Source: Thozetella sp. PMI_491 (taxonomy: Eukaryota > Ascomycota > Sordariomycetes > Chaetosphaeriales > Chaetosphaeriaceae). Taken from it: DNA of 64,000 bases. Both the position numbers and the translations under genes were made by a program. This document shows, piece by piece, positions 54,601 through 64,000 of the stretch. The stretch spans positions 708,867 to 772,866 of the forward strand of contig MU270045.1 of assembly GCA_021432635.1 (NCBI GenBank), given 5' to 3'. Below the pieces are notes generated by a model, which searched no databases, had not been told where the DNA came from, and saw only the letters and a program-made list of their open reading frames with translations. Numbering within the stretch: position 1 is the stretch's first letter; the number at the start of each line of letters is the position of its first letter.

Positions 54601-57547
54601 CACCGAAGCCCGTGAGGCAACTGTGGCAGCAATTCAAGATGCCATTACCGCCAAAGAGGCGCGTGATGCGCGCATCAAGGCCGGCGCTGCCTGCGCCCTA
54701 GTCGCTATGAAAATATTGCCCAAGAAGCCCAGCCCGCTGATCAAGGCCATCATGGACAGCATCAAGACCGAAGAAAACCAAGAATTGCAGGGCCGTTCAG
54801 CGGACACAATCGCCCGCTTGGTCCAGCTCTTCACGACCTCCGGACGCCGGGGACCTGCCGACAAGGTGGTATCGAACCTAGTGAAGTTCTCGTGCGTCGA
54901 AGTGGCAGAGACGCCCGAGTTCCCCAACCACGCTCTCAAGACGAATGTGATCCTCTCGATGCAGAAAGAGGAAGATCGCGTCGATCATCCCGACGCTGCC
55001 AAATGGGCTAGAGAAGCAAAGGCTGCCCGCATCACTCGACGCGGTGCCAAGGATGCGCTGGAGATTCTGTCTAAGACCTTCGGAGCCGACCTATTGACTA
55101 CGGTGCCGAGGCTTCGCACCTTCATGGAGGCGCCTCTTGACAAGGCATTCTCCGGGGACCTGCCAGCGGAGGCTAAGGACCCTGAGAGCACATTTGGCCA
55201 GGAGATCGTGGACGCCATGTCGGTGATACGAACAATGACCCCTACTCTCGATAAGTCGCTCCATTCCTTCGTCATGCAGCAGGTGCCGTTGGTCATCAAG
55301 GCTCTACGCTCGGAACTCTCAGTTTTCCGCTACATGGCGGCCAAATGCATGGCAACAATCTGCAGCGTCATCACGGTGGAAGGCATGACTGCTTTCGTCG
55401 AAAAGGTACTTCCGTCTATCAACAACCCTGTCGACCTCAACTTCCGCCAGGGTGCCATCGAGGCCGTCTACCACTTGATTGCGGTCATGGGGGACGCCAT
55501 CTTGCCCTACGTCATCTTCCTCATCGTGCCTGTGCTCGGCCGTATGAGCGATTCCGACCACGAGATCCGCCTGATCGCCACCACGTCTTTCGCTACTCTC
55601 GTCAAGCTGGTGCCCCTGGAGGCCGGCATTCCGGATCCCCCCGGCCTATCGGCAGAGCTGCTCAAGGGCAGGGATCGGGAGCGGACCTTCATGGCACAGC
55701 TCCTGGATCCAAAGAAGGTCGAATCCTTCCAAATCCCGGTTGCCATCAAGGCAGAGCTGCGTTCGTACCAGCAGGAGGGCGTCAACTGGCTGCACTTCCT
55801 GAACAAGTACCACCTGCACGGTATTCTCTGCGATGACATGGGCCTCGGCAAGACGCTACAGACACTTTGCATCGTTGCCAGTGACCACCACAACCGCGCC
55901 CAAGAGTTCGCTAAAACTGGTGCCCCGGATGTCCGCAGGCTTCCGTCGCTCATTGTCTGCCCACCCACCCTATCTGGCCATTGGCAGCAGGAGATTAAAG
56001 CCTACGCGCCATTCCTTAGCGTCACCGCCTACGTGGGACCGCCTGCCGAGCGGAAGACGCTTCAGGACCAGCTTGACAAAACCGACATTGTGATCACGTC
56101 GTACGATGTGTGCCGTAATGATATCGAGGTCATCGAGAGATATAATTGGAACTATTGTATTCTCGACGAGGGTCACTTGATCAAGAACCCTCGGGCCAAG
56201 ACCAGCATAGCCGTCAAGAAGCTCACCAGCAACCACCGTCTGATCCTAACGGGCACACCCATCCAGAACAATGTCCTCGAGCTCTGGTCACTGTTTGATT
56301 TCTTGATGCCCGGCTTCCTCGGTGCGGAGAAGGTGTTCCAGGATCGGTTCTCCAAGCCAATCCTCGCTAGCCGCAATGCCAAGGCGTCGTCAAAGGAGCA
56401 AGAAGCCGGCGCACTTGCTATTGAGGCGCTGCACAAACAGGTCCTCCCATTCCTCCTCCGCCGTCTCAAGGAAGAGGTACTTAACGACCTTCCGCCCAAG
56501 ATCCTGCAGAACTACTACTGCGATCTTAGCGACCTACAACAGAAGCTCTTTGACGACTTCATCCGGAAAGAGTCCAAGAAGATCAACGAGGAGGCCGGCC
56601 GAGATGACAAGGAGGCCAAGCAGCACATCTTCCAGGCCCTTCAGTACATGCGGAAGTTGTGCAATTCGCCTGCTTTGGTTATGAAACCGGACCACAAGCT
56701 TTATGCCGACACTCAGAAGTTCCTCGAGTCCAAGGGTACCAGCATTGAGGATCCAGTGCACGCTCCGAAGCTCACTGCCCTAAAGGATCTCCTTCTCGAT
56801 TGCGGCATGGGTGCCGGCGCTGATGGCAACGCAGACTCGGCAGACCCCCTGTACACGCCCATCAAGCCCCACCGAGCGCTCATCTTCTGCCAGATGAAAG
56901 AGATGCTGGACATGGTCCAGAACACGGTCCTGAAGCAGATGCTTCCCTCGGTCTCTTATCTGCGCCTAGATGGATCCGTCGAGGCGACCCGCCGCCAGGA
57001 CATTGTCAACAAATTCAACAGCGACCCGTCGTATGACGTGCTACTGCTGACTACTAGCGTGGGTGGCCTGGGTCTCAACCTTACCGGTGCCGATACGGTC
57101 ATCTTCGTTGAGCACGACTGGAATCCCCAGAAGGACCTGCAGGCCATGGACCGAGCGCACCGCATAGGTCAGAAGAAGGTGGTCAATGTGTATCGTCTGA
57201 TTACTCGAGGCACGCTGGAGGAGAAGATTCTGTCGCTCCAGCGCTTCAAGATCGACGTTGCCTCCACCGTCGTGAACCAGCAGAACGCTGGCTTGTCGAC
57301 CATGGACACGGATCAGATTCTAGACCTTTTCAGCCTCGGCGACACTGGTCCTTCCCTCATATCGGATAAACCAGGCAACGCTAACGGCATAGAGGGTCGC
57401 GAGGAAGACATGGTCGACATCGAAACTGGCGATGTACGGCAACCAGGCAAGAAGGCTGCATGGCTGGACGACTTAGGCGAGCTGTGGGATAAGAACCAGT
57501 ACGAGGAGAGCTTCGATCTCGATGGGTTCTTGAAGACCATGCAGTAG
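51603..57547 (+). CDS. mot1: Mot1/BTAF1, Snf2-family ATPase that removes TBP from DNA
   Basis: Strips TATA-binding protein from promoters with ATP and so redistributes TBP in the nucleus. Three exons: 51603-51613 (11 nt), 51676-51693 (18 nt) and 51865-57547, total 1903 aa, the normal length. The two tiny exons encode MASRLDRLVT and join LIETGSTRLIRDTAVNQLAD, the conserved Mot1 start. An array of HEAT repeats fills about residues 1-1250, with the Lys/Arg-rich linker (KRKRKREAQKAA) and an acidic stretch before the second block. The Snf2 ATPase domain has Walker A DDMGLGKT (Lys1339), DEGH (Asp1444) and LTGTPIQNN. The helicase C lobe has FCQMKEMLD, RLDGSVEATRR and MDRAHRIGQ. All key residues are present. 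Convergent with the 800-aa unknown gene. Confidence 0.98.
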
Positions 57548-57903
57548 AGAGCGTCAAGAGTAGGGCGATTGGACATCCGACCGTCAATGGGGGGTGATAG
57601 GATATGAAGCAGCGACTCGCGAGACAGGGCTCGATATTATGCTACAGGTTAGCTAGCACATACCGGGCCAGTTGAGCCAGCCTCTAAACCTAATTAAGGT
57701 TGGATCAGGATGGAATTGGCTGAGCCATCTGGGCCAGCCATTGTTTATCGTGTACACAGTAGTCTTGTATCATACATAATACGGCGAGCAAGGGAAGGAC
57801 AGGGCGGATAGCTGTTCCCCCTAGTAGTTTCAACTACCTTGCCCATCTGGCCGGTGGCTCTGGGGCCAGAAAATACAAACACAATTACCGAGGTATCTAG
57901 TCT
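57548..57903. other. convergent 3' flanks of mot1 and the 800-aa gene
   Basis: 356 bp with no gene; AT-richer patches near 57680-57790 probably hold the 3' end signals of both transcripts. Confidence 0.5.
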
Positions 57904-60306
57904 TCAAGACGCAACGCTAATGTCGTCTTCTTCCTCTTCCTCCCCCATCGCGATATCACCCTCAGAATCCACGGTAGGCGCGTTGCCTGCCGCGCTCGCG
58001 CCCAAGTTGCCATTGGTTTCGTGCTCCACAAGCACCGGGTTGACGATCTCCATGTCTCCGATATCCTTGGGGCCCTTGAGCTCCGACTCTTTGACCAGAA
58101 CACGCAGCTGGAGGAAATCCCAGTGGTAGCCCGCGGTCGGCACCTCCCACTCGATCATCATGGGAGCAGTCTTGATGGGCCACGCTTCGGCTTGGCTTCG
58201 AAGCTGGCCTACGACCTCTTTGTACGCGCAGATATCGTCGTACCAGGGTCTACAGGGTCTGGCGAGCTTCTCCACCAGCCGAATCGCTGCCCGGTTGGCT
58301 CCTTCGAGGGTGGTGAAGGAATCGTGGAACGTGATGTCCCAAGAAAACAAGTCCATCGGGGTGTCGACGTCGGCCGGAATAATCATAATCGCAGGCTTGG
58401 CCGTTTTGGCGATGTTCTCTTTCTCCTCGTCTTTGCTTCCGTCGTCATCCTCGTTGTCCCAGTATTTGACCCGACCGTCCTCCTTAAGGAATTTGTAGCG
58501 CGGGAGTGCCTTGACCGAGACCACATCGAAGCGCTTGTGATAGATCTTCGCCATTTTCTTGTCCACTAATATGGCCTTCTCACCACGTTCAAGGCGCATC
58601 TGCTCCATAGTTCGCATGTCCTGGTGCTCAATCTCAATCCAGAAGTGTTGCACATGCCCAGTGGCATACTCCACAGCGGCTTGGAATAGGCCATCGATAA
58701 TCTTGAACTGCTTGCCAGTAACATCTTTCGTTGGCTTTTCGTATTGTGTTCGCACTAATTTGTTTGCCTGGCCTCGGGAGCGAAATTGGACTCCGCGGAT
58801 CCGGCCAGCCTCCTTCGGACAGTCGCTGGGATGGAAGCGGGGGGTTCGACACGTAACGTAGTGAACAATGACGCTATCCTCGTCAAACACCTCCATAGGT
58901 AATGCGGCAGCGGCGGCATCGGGGGCCGGGGCTCGCTCCAACTCCAGGGTGGACTCGGTGGGTGCAGGCGACGGTTCACGGACGGCAGTTGCGGCACTTG
59001 CACGTGTCTTGCGAGCGGCATTCCGGGACTTTCTGGGGGGCTTCGGAGGCGGAGGACGGGGCAGCCGAGGCGCTGGCACATAATGAGGTTGCACAATTCT
59101 CTGACCAGATGGGATCTCGCGAGGGCCAACAGTCGTGGCGTGCAGGGAGCGGTTCACGTCTGGGTTGGTGCTTGTGCCCGAGGAGATAAGCCCCTTGCTC
59201 ATGCCAGAGTAGCCATCGCTACGGATGGACTGCGAAGGGCCCATGGCCGGAACAGATAACGGCTCATGCCGGTTACAACTGCCGGTGGTCGGGTTCGGTG
59301 GTCGCGCCGGGCTGCCCATGCTCCGTGCCAGGACTGCATGGGCGTCGCGTTGAGAGGCAGTCCGTGGCTCCGGCAGCGCGACGTTGACCAACTGTGTGGT
59401 TCGTTTGGGCGGAACCTTGGCTGCTAGCTGCTTATATAGCTCAGCATCCTTGTCTTTCTGCTGCAGGTTGAGCGACGGTGGTCTGGATCTGCTAGAACCT
59501 GCTTGGCCACCTGCCTGGATTGGCTGCAGAGGTAGGCCCGACCCAGCGCTGGATAGGCTCTGCGAGACAGTTGTACTGCGGTCTCTGATACTATTGGTTT
59601 TGACTTGCATAGGCCTGGGCTGCTGCAGAAGGGGTGTGCTGTGAGGAGTTTCGGTCCGCCCCCGCTTGTCTAGAGCATCCTTCAGAGTAAAAGATCCCGC
59701 ACCGAGACGGGAGTTCGAAAGTCCTGTGGTACCGATCTCGGAATAGAGTTCTAAATTCTTTTTCTCTAGAGAGTTCGTGCCATTTCCAGCAGTGCTGAGC
59801 AGCGGAAGCTGGAGAGTGGCGTTCTCAGTCCCGCTACATATTCTCGCCTGGTGCTGTGTTGCTGGGAACCGGGGCGCTGATCCCATAAATAGAACATCCT
59901 CGTCAGAACTGTCATCCCTCAACTCTTGCGGATCTTTGTCAAGGCTCACTAAGCCCTGTGTCCTCTCCTCATTTCCTGGCTTATTAACAGAAGCTGGAGT
60001 CGAGGCTTCTTTATGCGTTCCCCTGAAGAGATTGGATGCTCCAGGGTCACCACCACCGTTGATCGAACCCCTGGATGAATTTTCGGTTGCAGATATATTC
60101 TGGGAAGTAGAAGGCCGGAGGAAAGTGCCGAAAATATCCTTGCGAATCCCACCAGGCTCCGCGGCCACGGGTCTAGGCGTGAGGGAGAGATTCACCCTTG
60201 GATCACTAACAGAACTCCGGACAACTGCTTTGAGGCTTCGACGGATCACTATTGACAGATCGTTGTCGTCCTCGGAGCTATGCCCACCGTTAGTCTGTGA
60301 AGTCAT
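57904..60306 (-). CDS. Protein of unknown function, 800 aa, disordered N-terminus with a folded C-terminal region
   Basis: Single exon of 800 aa from the ATG at 60306. I do not recognise the family. The first 450 residues are low complexity, rich in Ser, Thr, Pro and Asn, with basic patches (PPPPKPPRKSRNAARKTR near 415). From about residue 465 (EDSVIVHYVTCRTPRFHPSD) the sequence becomes compact, with many Trp, Phe, Tyr and regular charge patterns to about 740, including an insertion rich in Asp, Glu and Lys (DNEDDDGSKDEEKENIAK) and WDITFHDSFTTLEGANRAAI. It ends in an acidic tail (EEEEEDDISVAS). No transmembrane segment or signal peptide is visible, so it is probably nuclear or cytosolic. The coding quality is high across the whole length. 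Confidence 0.85.
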   Translation of the reverse strand: MTSQTNGGHSSEDDNDLSIVIRRSLKAVVRSSVSDPRVNLSLTPRPVAAEPGGIRKDIFGTFLRPSTSQNISATENSSRGSINGGGDPGASNLFRGTHKEASTPASVNKPGNEERTQGLVSLDKDPQELRDDSSDEDVLFMGSAPRFPATQHQARICSGTENATLQLPLLSTAGNGTNSLEKKNLELYSEIGTTGLSNSRLGAGSFTLKDALDKRGRTETPHSTPLLQQPRPMQVKTNSIRDRSTTVSQSLSSAGSGLPLQPIQAGGQAGSSRSRPPSLNLQQKDKDAELYKQLAAKVPPKRTTQLVNVALPEPRTASQRDAHAVLARSMGSPARPPNPTTGSCNRHEPLSVPAMGPSQSIRSDGYSGMSKGLISSGTSTNPDVNRSLHATTVGPREIPSGQRIVQPHYVPAPRLPRPPPPKPPRKSRNAARKTRASAATAVREPSPAPTESTLELERAPAPDAAAAALPMEVFDEDSVIVHYVTCRTPRFHPSDCPKEAGRIRGVQFRSRGQANKLVRTQYEKPTKDVTGKQFKIIDGLFQAAVEYATGHVQHFWIEIEHQDMRTMEQMRLERGEKAILVDKKMAKIYHKRFDVVSVKALPRYKFLKEDGRVKYWDNEDDDGSKDEEKENIAKTAKPAIMIIPADVDTPMDLFSWDITFHDSFTTLEGANRAAIRLVEKLARPCRPWYDDICAYKEVVGQLRSQAEAWPIKTAPMMIEWEVPTAGYHWDFLQLRVLVKESELKGPKDIGDMEIVNPVLVEHETNGNLGASAAGNAPTVDSEGDIAMGEEEEEDDISVAS

Positions 60307-62359
60307 TGTGACTAGTATTAAGCCGCTGAGGCTGAAGTGATAGGAGCCCCGGGTTGAGAAAATTGGAGGACAAGGTTATTGTTGTACGCCTTGCGGGTGT
60401 GGTGATCTTGATTGCAGCCTCCTGTTCTGGGCGAGAAGGCCTCTTTCAGCAATTTCCTTATGCCCCTTTTTGGTCCCTTACTGAGATCGATAGGTATTGT
60501 GTCCTGTATGTGGATACTTAAATCCCCCAAAGATCCAGGGTCAGCTCGAGTCCATGCACACGAGCCTTGCCTAGAGGGCTAAAGGGACAAGAGCCTTCGC
60601 AAGCTGTGGTGGGGGTATCAGCCAGCTGTCACTCTTCGCCTCAAGCTACTGCTGGTGGTGATAGGGGTGAATATGAGAGGGGAGATAGAAAATAGAGGAG
60701 GAAGAGGATTGAATGTCAGCAGCAAGATGAGATTAGGAGAAGACCAGAGCTCTAAAGAGGAGTGAGGTTGGGGTTGAAAGTTGAGGCTTGCAAAGGAAAG
60801 TGCGGTTCCAGGTGTTGAGGGGGTGGAGGATAGCATGGAACGCGAAGCTGACCATGCCTCAACCAACCTTGAAAGAAGTAGTTTGATGACAGGTTGAAAA
60901 TATTCGGGGGCGAGTGCCAAGGGCATACGAATTTTGCACATTCGTAGCTCAGGACTGATGTGAATTAGTTTGAATCATCTAGGCGGCGCCGAGGGGAAGA
61001 AGGTTGACTCGGCTCAGATATCCCTCTCAGATTTTCCGTAGCCACCTACGGTAAATGCTGTTCATGATTCTGAGGCGTAAGTTTGTGTGAATGTGCTTGG
61101 GCAAGAGTGGGTGTGTGCAAATCTTAGGTAGTGTAAACCTGCCTGCTGGTCAAGATATCTGCCCTTGCATCCATCTGTCTTGTGCCCAGGATGACAAAGT
61201 ACGATACGAACATTGAGATCAACAGCGATTATGAGGAGAGAAATAAGAACATGCATGCATCGGGGATCGTGCCGGACCTGAACTTTACTTCCACTGCTTC
61301 ACGGGCTTAGATAACAGCTCACAGGCGCCACTATGGTCTTTACTAAGTATTCTGAGCAGTATCTCATCGCTTTAAAAAATATGCCTAGGAACGAATACGG
61401 ACTGGACACAGCATGTACATAGCGTACCTCCCTATCGTACCTATTGTTTACTCATCCTTTTGGTCGACCCCTTTTTTCGGGGAAACCTCGGTTGCACACT
61501 AGTTGTGAAGATGTGTTTGCCATTGCCCCTTCCCTTTGGAATATGAGAAAGGAGGGGGAGGGGATATGTTGATCCAAAGCCAAGGAGACATTTGGAAGTC
61601 CTAGAGCTCTTGCATGTTTCTGAGAAGGAGGAGCTGGAGGCAAAGCCCGCAAACGTGGGCTCATTTTTCCTGCTTCGTAAACGTGCTACTTCTCGCTTTC
61701 CTCAGGCAAAAAGCCTGGCTCTTGGCATCTTGGCATATGTACCTTTTCATCCCTGAACCACCGAGTTACTGGGAGGAGGCAAGACGGTTGAGTACGTAGT
61801 GGTGAAAGGGCTTGATTGTATTTTGTTTTTTGTACATGGCATCGGACTGGACCTACGTAGGTCGGGCAGCCACAGTTAATAAGGTAAGCGCGAGATCAGC
61901 GTCCGAGCTTCTCTCTCCACAAATGGATCCCCAATCGAAGCAGGGCCTCGATAAGCAGGTCTTATCGGTGCCGCGATTACAGTACAGCGCGTATCTGCTG
62001 TCCCGCCAGTTACTAAGGGTATGTCGTCGAAGGCCTAGCCTCGGGAGCTGCCCTCTTTAACTCCGCTTTCTTTCTTCCGAAAGCTCAACGGCGACCTCGC
62101 AGGACCACGCGCCAAAAGCCCATGGTCGCCGCCTTTCTACTCATTCCCTTTTGAAAGCAGCGGAACTCACGGCAGGGCGCGCGTGCTCCCCAACGCTTCG
62201 GCCTCGACTCCCCCTGCTCTCTTTTTTTTTCCCTCTTTTCATCCCCTCTACTCCGCTCTCCTGCGACGAATCGTCCCCGGCAATTTGATACCAAAAGCAA
62301 AACCGCCAACCCGGGGTCTGTGTGACGCTCTGTTGCATCCCCGGCCTCTCAGACGGTCC
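60307..62359. promoter_or_regulatory. shared divergent promoter region of the 800-aa gene and cul4
   Basis: Just over 2 kb separates the start codons. It contains short frames without motif and AT-richer DNA around 61300-61440. The last 150 bp before the cul4 ATG is rich in pyrimidine with a T9 run at about 62222-62230. No TATA box was assigned. Confidence 0.45.
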
Positions 62360-64000
62360 ATGCAGTCGACAAAGCCAAACCCACCCGTTGGCGGCCCTCC
62401 CCTCTCCCCATCAGGCCACGCGACCGGCCCCAAGCGCAGGCAGCGAGTCGACTCCAACCCCCAGCCTGTCGGTTCGACTGCCGGCGCCGCCCCCGATCCC
62501 AAACGGCCCCGATCCGAGCATTACGCCGCGCCTTCGTCCACTCTGAACCCGGCTTTGACCAGCGCCCTAGCCATGTCCTCCAAGGCCTTAGGGAAGCGCC
62601 CCGAGTTCTCTGACATGTCCAAGAAGAGCCGCATTGTGGTCGCCCAACAACCCGCAGGCCCGCGCAAGCTGGTCATCAAGAACCTCCGCCCTGCCGCCGA
62701 CCGCCATGCCGAGGAAGGATACTTTAGGAAAGTATGGGCCGACCTCGATGCCGCTCTCGGCGCCATCTTTGCCGGAGAGAACCCTCAGATGCCGTTCGAG
62801 CGTATGTACAGGGGCACCGAGGATCTGTGTAGCATCGGCAAGGCTCCCGAGCTGGCCCAGTTTCTCGTCACCAAATGCAAGCAGCACCTGGGGGGTAGCG
62901 TGTACGACAATATCAAGCGCGGCGGGTTCCGGGCGGCCGACGACCATGTCGCCCTCCTTCGCTCTGTCATAGAACACTGGCAACGGTGGGGCCGACAGCT
63001 GAGGATCCTTAGGAGCACCTTCGCCTTCCTCGACCGGAGCTATTTGCTAAATGTGAAGTCGAAAGATTCAGCCCAGATCAATGACATGGGCATCCGCGAA
63101 TTCAGGCTTGCCATCTTTGGTCCAAGCCGCCACCTCGAGAGCGGATCGATGGGCGATAGAGCCATCGCTGCCGTCTGCGAGCTAGTCGACTTTGACCGGC
63201 GGGGCGTGGACCGGTTCGACTCGGCTCTTCTGAAAGACTCAATCGCGATGCTACGTGTCCTGGGCATATACGACACCGTCTTGGAGCCGCGCTTCCTCGC
63301 CGACTCGCACAGCTTCTTCCAGGAGTTTGCGAGTGACAGGTCCGAGAGCAGCAGCCTCAAAGATTATATTGCTTCCTGCGTCAAGCTACTGGAGCGCGAG
63401 AAGGCGCGGTCAGACAGCTACAACTTCGACAGCTCGACCAAGAGGCTCCTTCTGGATGACGCCCACAAGACTCTGATTGAGAAGTACGCATCGGTACTTC
63501 TCGACAGCGGCAGCCTCTCGCGGCTCCTAGACGACAACGACGTCGAGTCCATGGCGGCGCTCTATCAGCTGCTGAAGCTATCGGACATTCAGAAGCAGCT
63601 CAAGGCTCCATGGCAAGGGTATATACAACGTGTCGGCGGGTCTATCGTGGGTGACCTTGAAAAGGGCGATGAGATGGTGACCCGCCTGCTGCTCCTGCGG
63701 CGTTCGCTGGAGAAAATGATCCGCGACGCCTTCGAGGGCGACGACAACCTCATGCACGGCCTGCGGGATGCATTTGCGAACTTTATCAACAGCGGAGACA
63801 TCAACTCGAAGTGGAACACGGGGACCTCCAAGGTGGGAGAGATGATCGCCAAATACATGGACATGCTTCTCCGGGGCGGTCTCAAGCTGCTGCCGCCTTC
63901 CTTGCTGTCCGATCACAAGGATCGTGCGCAGGCGGAAAAGAGTGGCGAGGCGAGCACAAGCGACGAAGATGCCGAGCTTGACCGGCAGCTCGACGCCGCT
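62360..64000 (+). CDS. cul4: Cullin-4 (5' part, runs off the window)
   Basis: Scaffold of the CRL4 ubiquitin ligase, binding DDB1-type adaptors through its N-terminus and Rbx1 through its C-terminus, and acting in the nucleus in DNA repair and chromatin regulation. The window shows 547 codons without a stop or intron; the gene continues beyond base 64000. The first 95 residues are a low-complexity tail with basic motifs (GPKRRQRVDS, DPKRPRSEH), as in cullin-4. Cullin repeats begin near RKLVIKNLRP and continue through YFRKVWADLDAALGAIF, DDHVALLRSVIEHWQRWGRQ and LFDRSY-like LDRSYLLN. Toward the end an acidic Ser/Glu segment precedes the C-terminal region. Cul1 and Cul3 fit less well because of the basic tail and the KLVIKN start. 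The ATG at 62360 is the first in frame. Confidence 0.93.
   Translation, partial: MQSTKPNPPVGGPPLSPSGHATGPKRRQRVDSNPQPVGSTAGAAPDPKRPRSEHYAAPSSTLNPALTSALAMSSKALGKRPEFSDMSKKSRIVVAQQPAGPRKLVIKNLRPAADRHAEEGYFRKVWADLDAALGAIFAGENPQMPFERMYRGTEDLCSIGKAPELAQFLVTKCKQHLGGSVYDNIKRGGFRAADDHVALLRSVIEHWQRWGRQLRILRSTFAFLDRSYLLNVKSKDSAQINDMGIREFRLAIFGPSRHLESGSMGDRAIAAVCELVDFDRRGVDRFDSALLKDSIAMLRVLGIYDTVLEPRFLADSHSFFQEFASDRSESSSLKDYIASCVKLLEREKARSDSYNFDSSTKRLLLDDAHKTLIEKYASVLLDSGSLSRLLDDNDVESMAALYQLLKLSDIQKQLKAPWQGYIQRVGGSIVGDLEKGDEMVTRLLLLRRSLEKMIRDAFEGDDNLMHGLRDAFANFINSGDINSKWNTGTSKVGEMIAKYMDMLLRGGLKLLPPSLLSDHKDRAQAEKSGEASTSDEDAELDRQLDAA

Noticed and set aside
1-64000. CRISPR arrays, virus-like elements, intact DNA transposons or LINEs
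   Set aside because: No regularly spaced repeats, no terminal repeats and no transposase-, reverse-transcriptase- or capsid-like protein were seen in any frame.

Overview
The window looks like nuclear DNA of a filamentous ascomycete, most likely a Sordariomycete and perhaps Chaetomiaceae. The evidence is the GC-rich coding sequence, short spliceosomal introns (mostly 54-95 nt, GTAAGT/GTATGY donors, YAG acceptors), widely spaced monocistronic genes, and protein sequences that read as typical Sordariales orthologues. The genus call is inference only. I see no bacterial operons, CRISPR arrays, virus-like elements or intact transposons, and no AT-rich islands of the kind left by RIP.

Layout: ubp12-type DUSP-UBL-USP deubiquitinase (+, 1632-6455, perhaps starting further upstream); an ORF-poor stretch of about 11 kb rich in homopolymer C/G runs, microsatellites and minisatellites, with a tRNA-like/SINE-like piece near 14.4 kb; high-affinity cAMP phosphodiesterase (+, 17519-20305); SDO1/SBDS ribosome-maturation factor (-, 22613-23554), followed 8 nt after its stop by a 40-base G run; vacuolar carboxypeptidase Y (+, 24614-26442), divergent from SDO1; a secreted Ala/Pro-rich protein (-, 27823-29143); an F-box/2EXR-like protein (-, 32283-33490); a secreted, probably GPI-anchored PLC-like phosphodiesterase (-, 34705-35943); a candidate small secreted protein (-, 38223-38499); the Hsp90 co-chaperone Cdc37 (-, 39050-40733), divergent from an atypical SDR (+, 41265-42053); a 2,3-dihydroxybenzoate-decarboxylase-type amidohydrolase (-, 42248-43456); cohesin subunit Smc3 (-, 44467-48221), divergent from the TBP-removing Snf2 ATPase Mot1/BTAF1 (+, 51603-57547); an 800-aa protein of unknown function (-, 57904-60306); and the 5' part of cullin-4 (+, 62360 to beyond the window end).

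These are mostly unlinked housekeeping functions: ubiquitin conjugation and removal (cul4, ubp12), chromatin and transcription (smc3, mot1), chaperoning (cdc37), ribosome maturation (sdo1), vacuolar proteolysis (cpy) and cAMP turnover. The only pair that could share a pathway is the convergent SDR and decarboxylase-like genes at 41-43 kb. I resolved exon structures by reading splice sites and checking frame. Several genes begin with very short first exons (24 nt in cdc37, 38 nt in smc3, 11 nt plus 18 nt in mot1), which automated annotation could miss.

The non-coding DNA is the less ordinary part. Two short palindrome-like words, TACCTAGGTA and GTACTGTAC/GTACAGTAC, recur in intergenic DNA more often than chance predicts. 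Homopolymer C or G runs of 10-40 bases recur and are confined to non-coding DNA. The N-terminus of ubp12 shows a probable frame break inside a C-rich tract. I found no clear evidence of a wholly new biological system.
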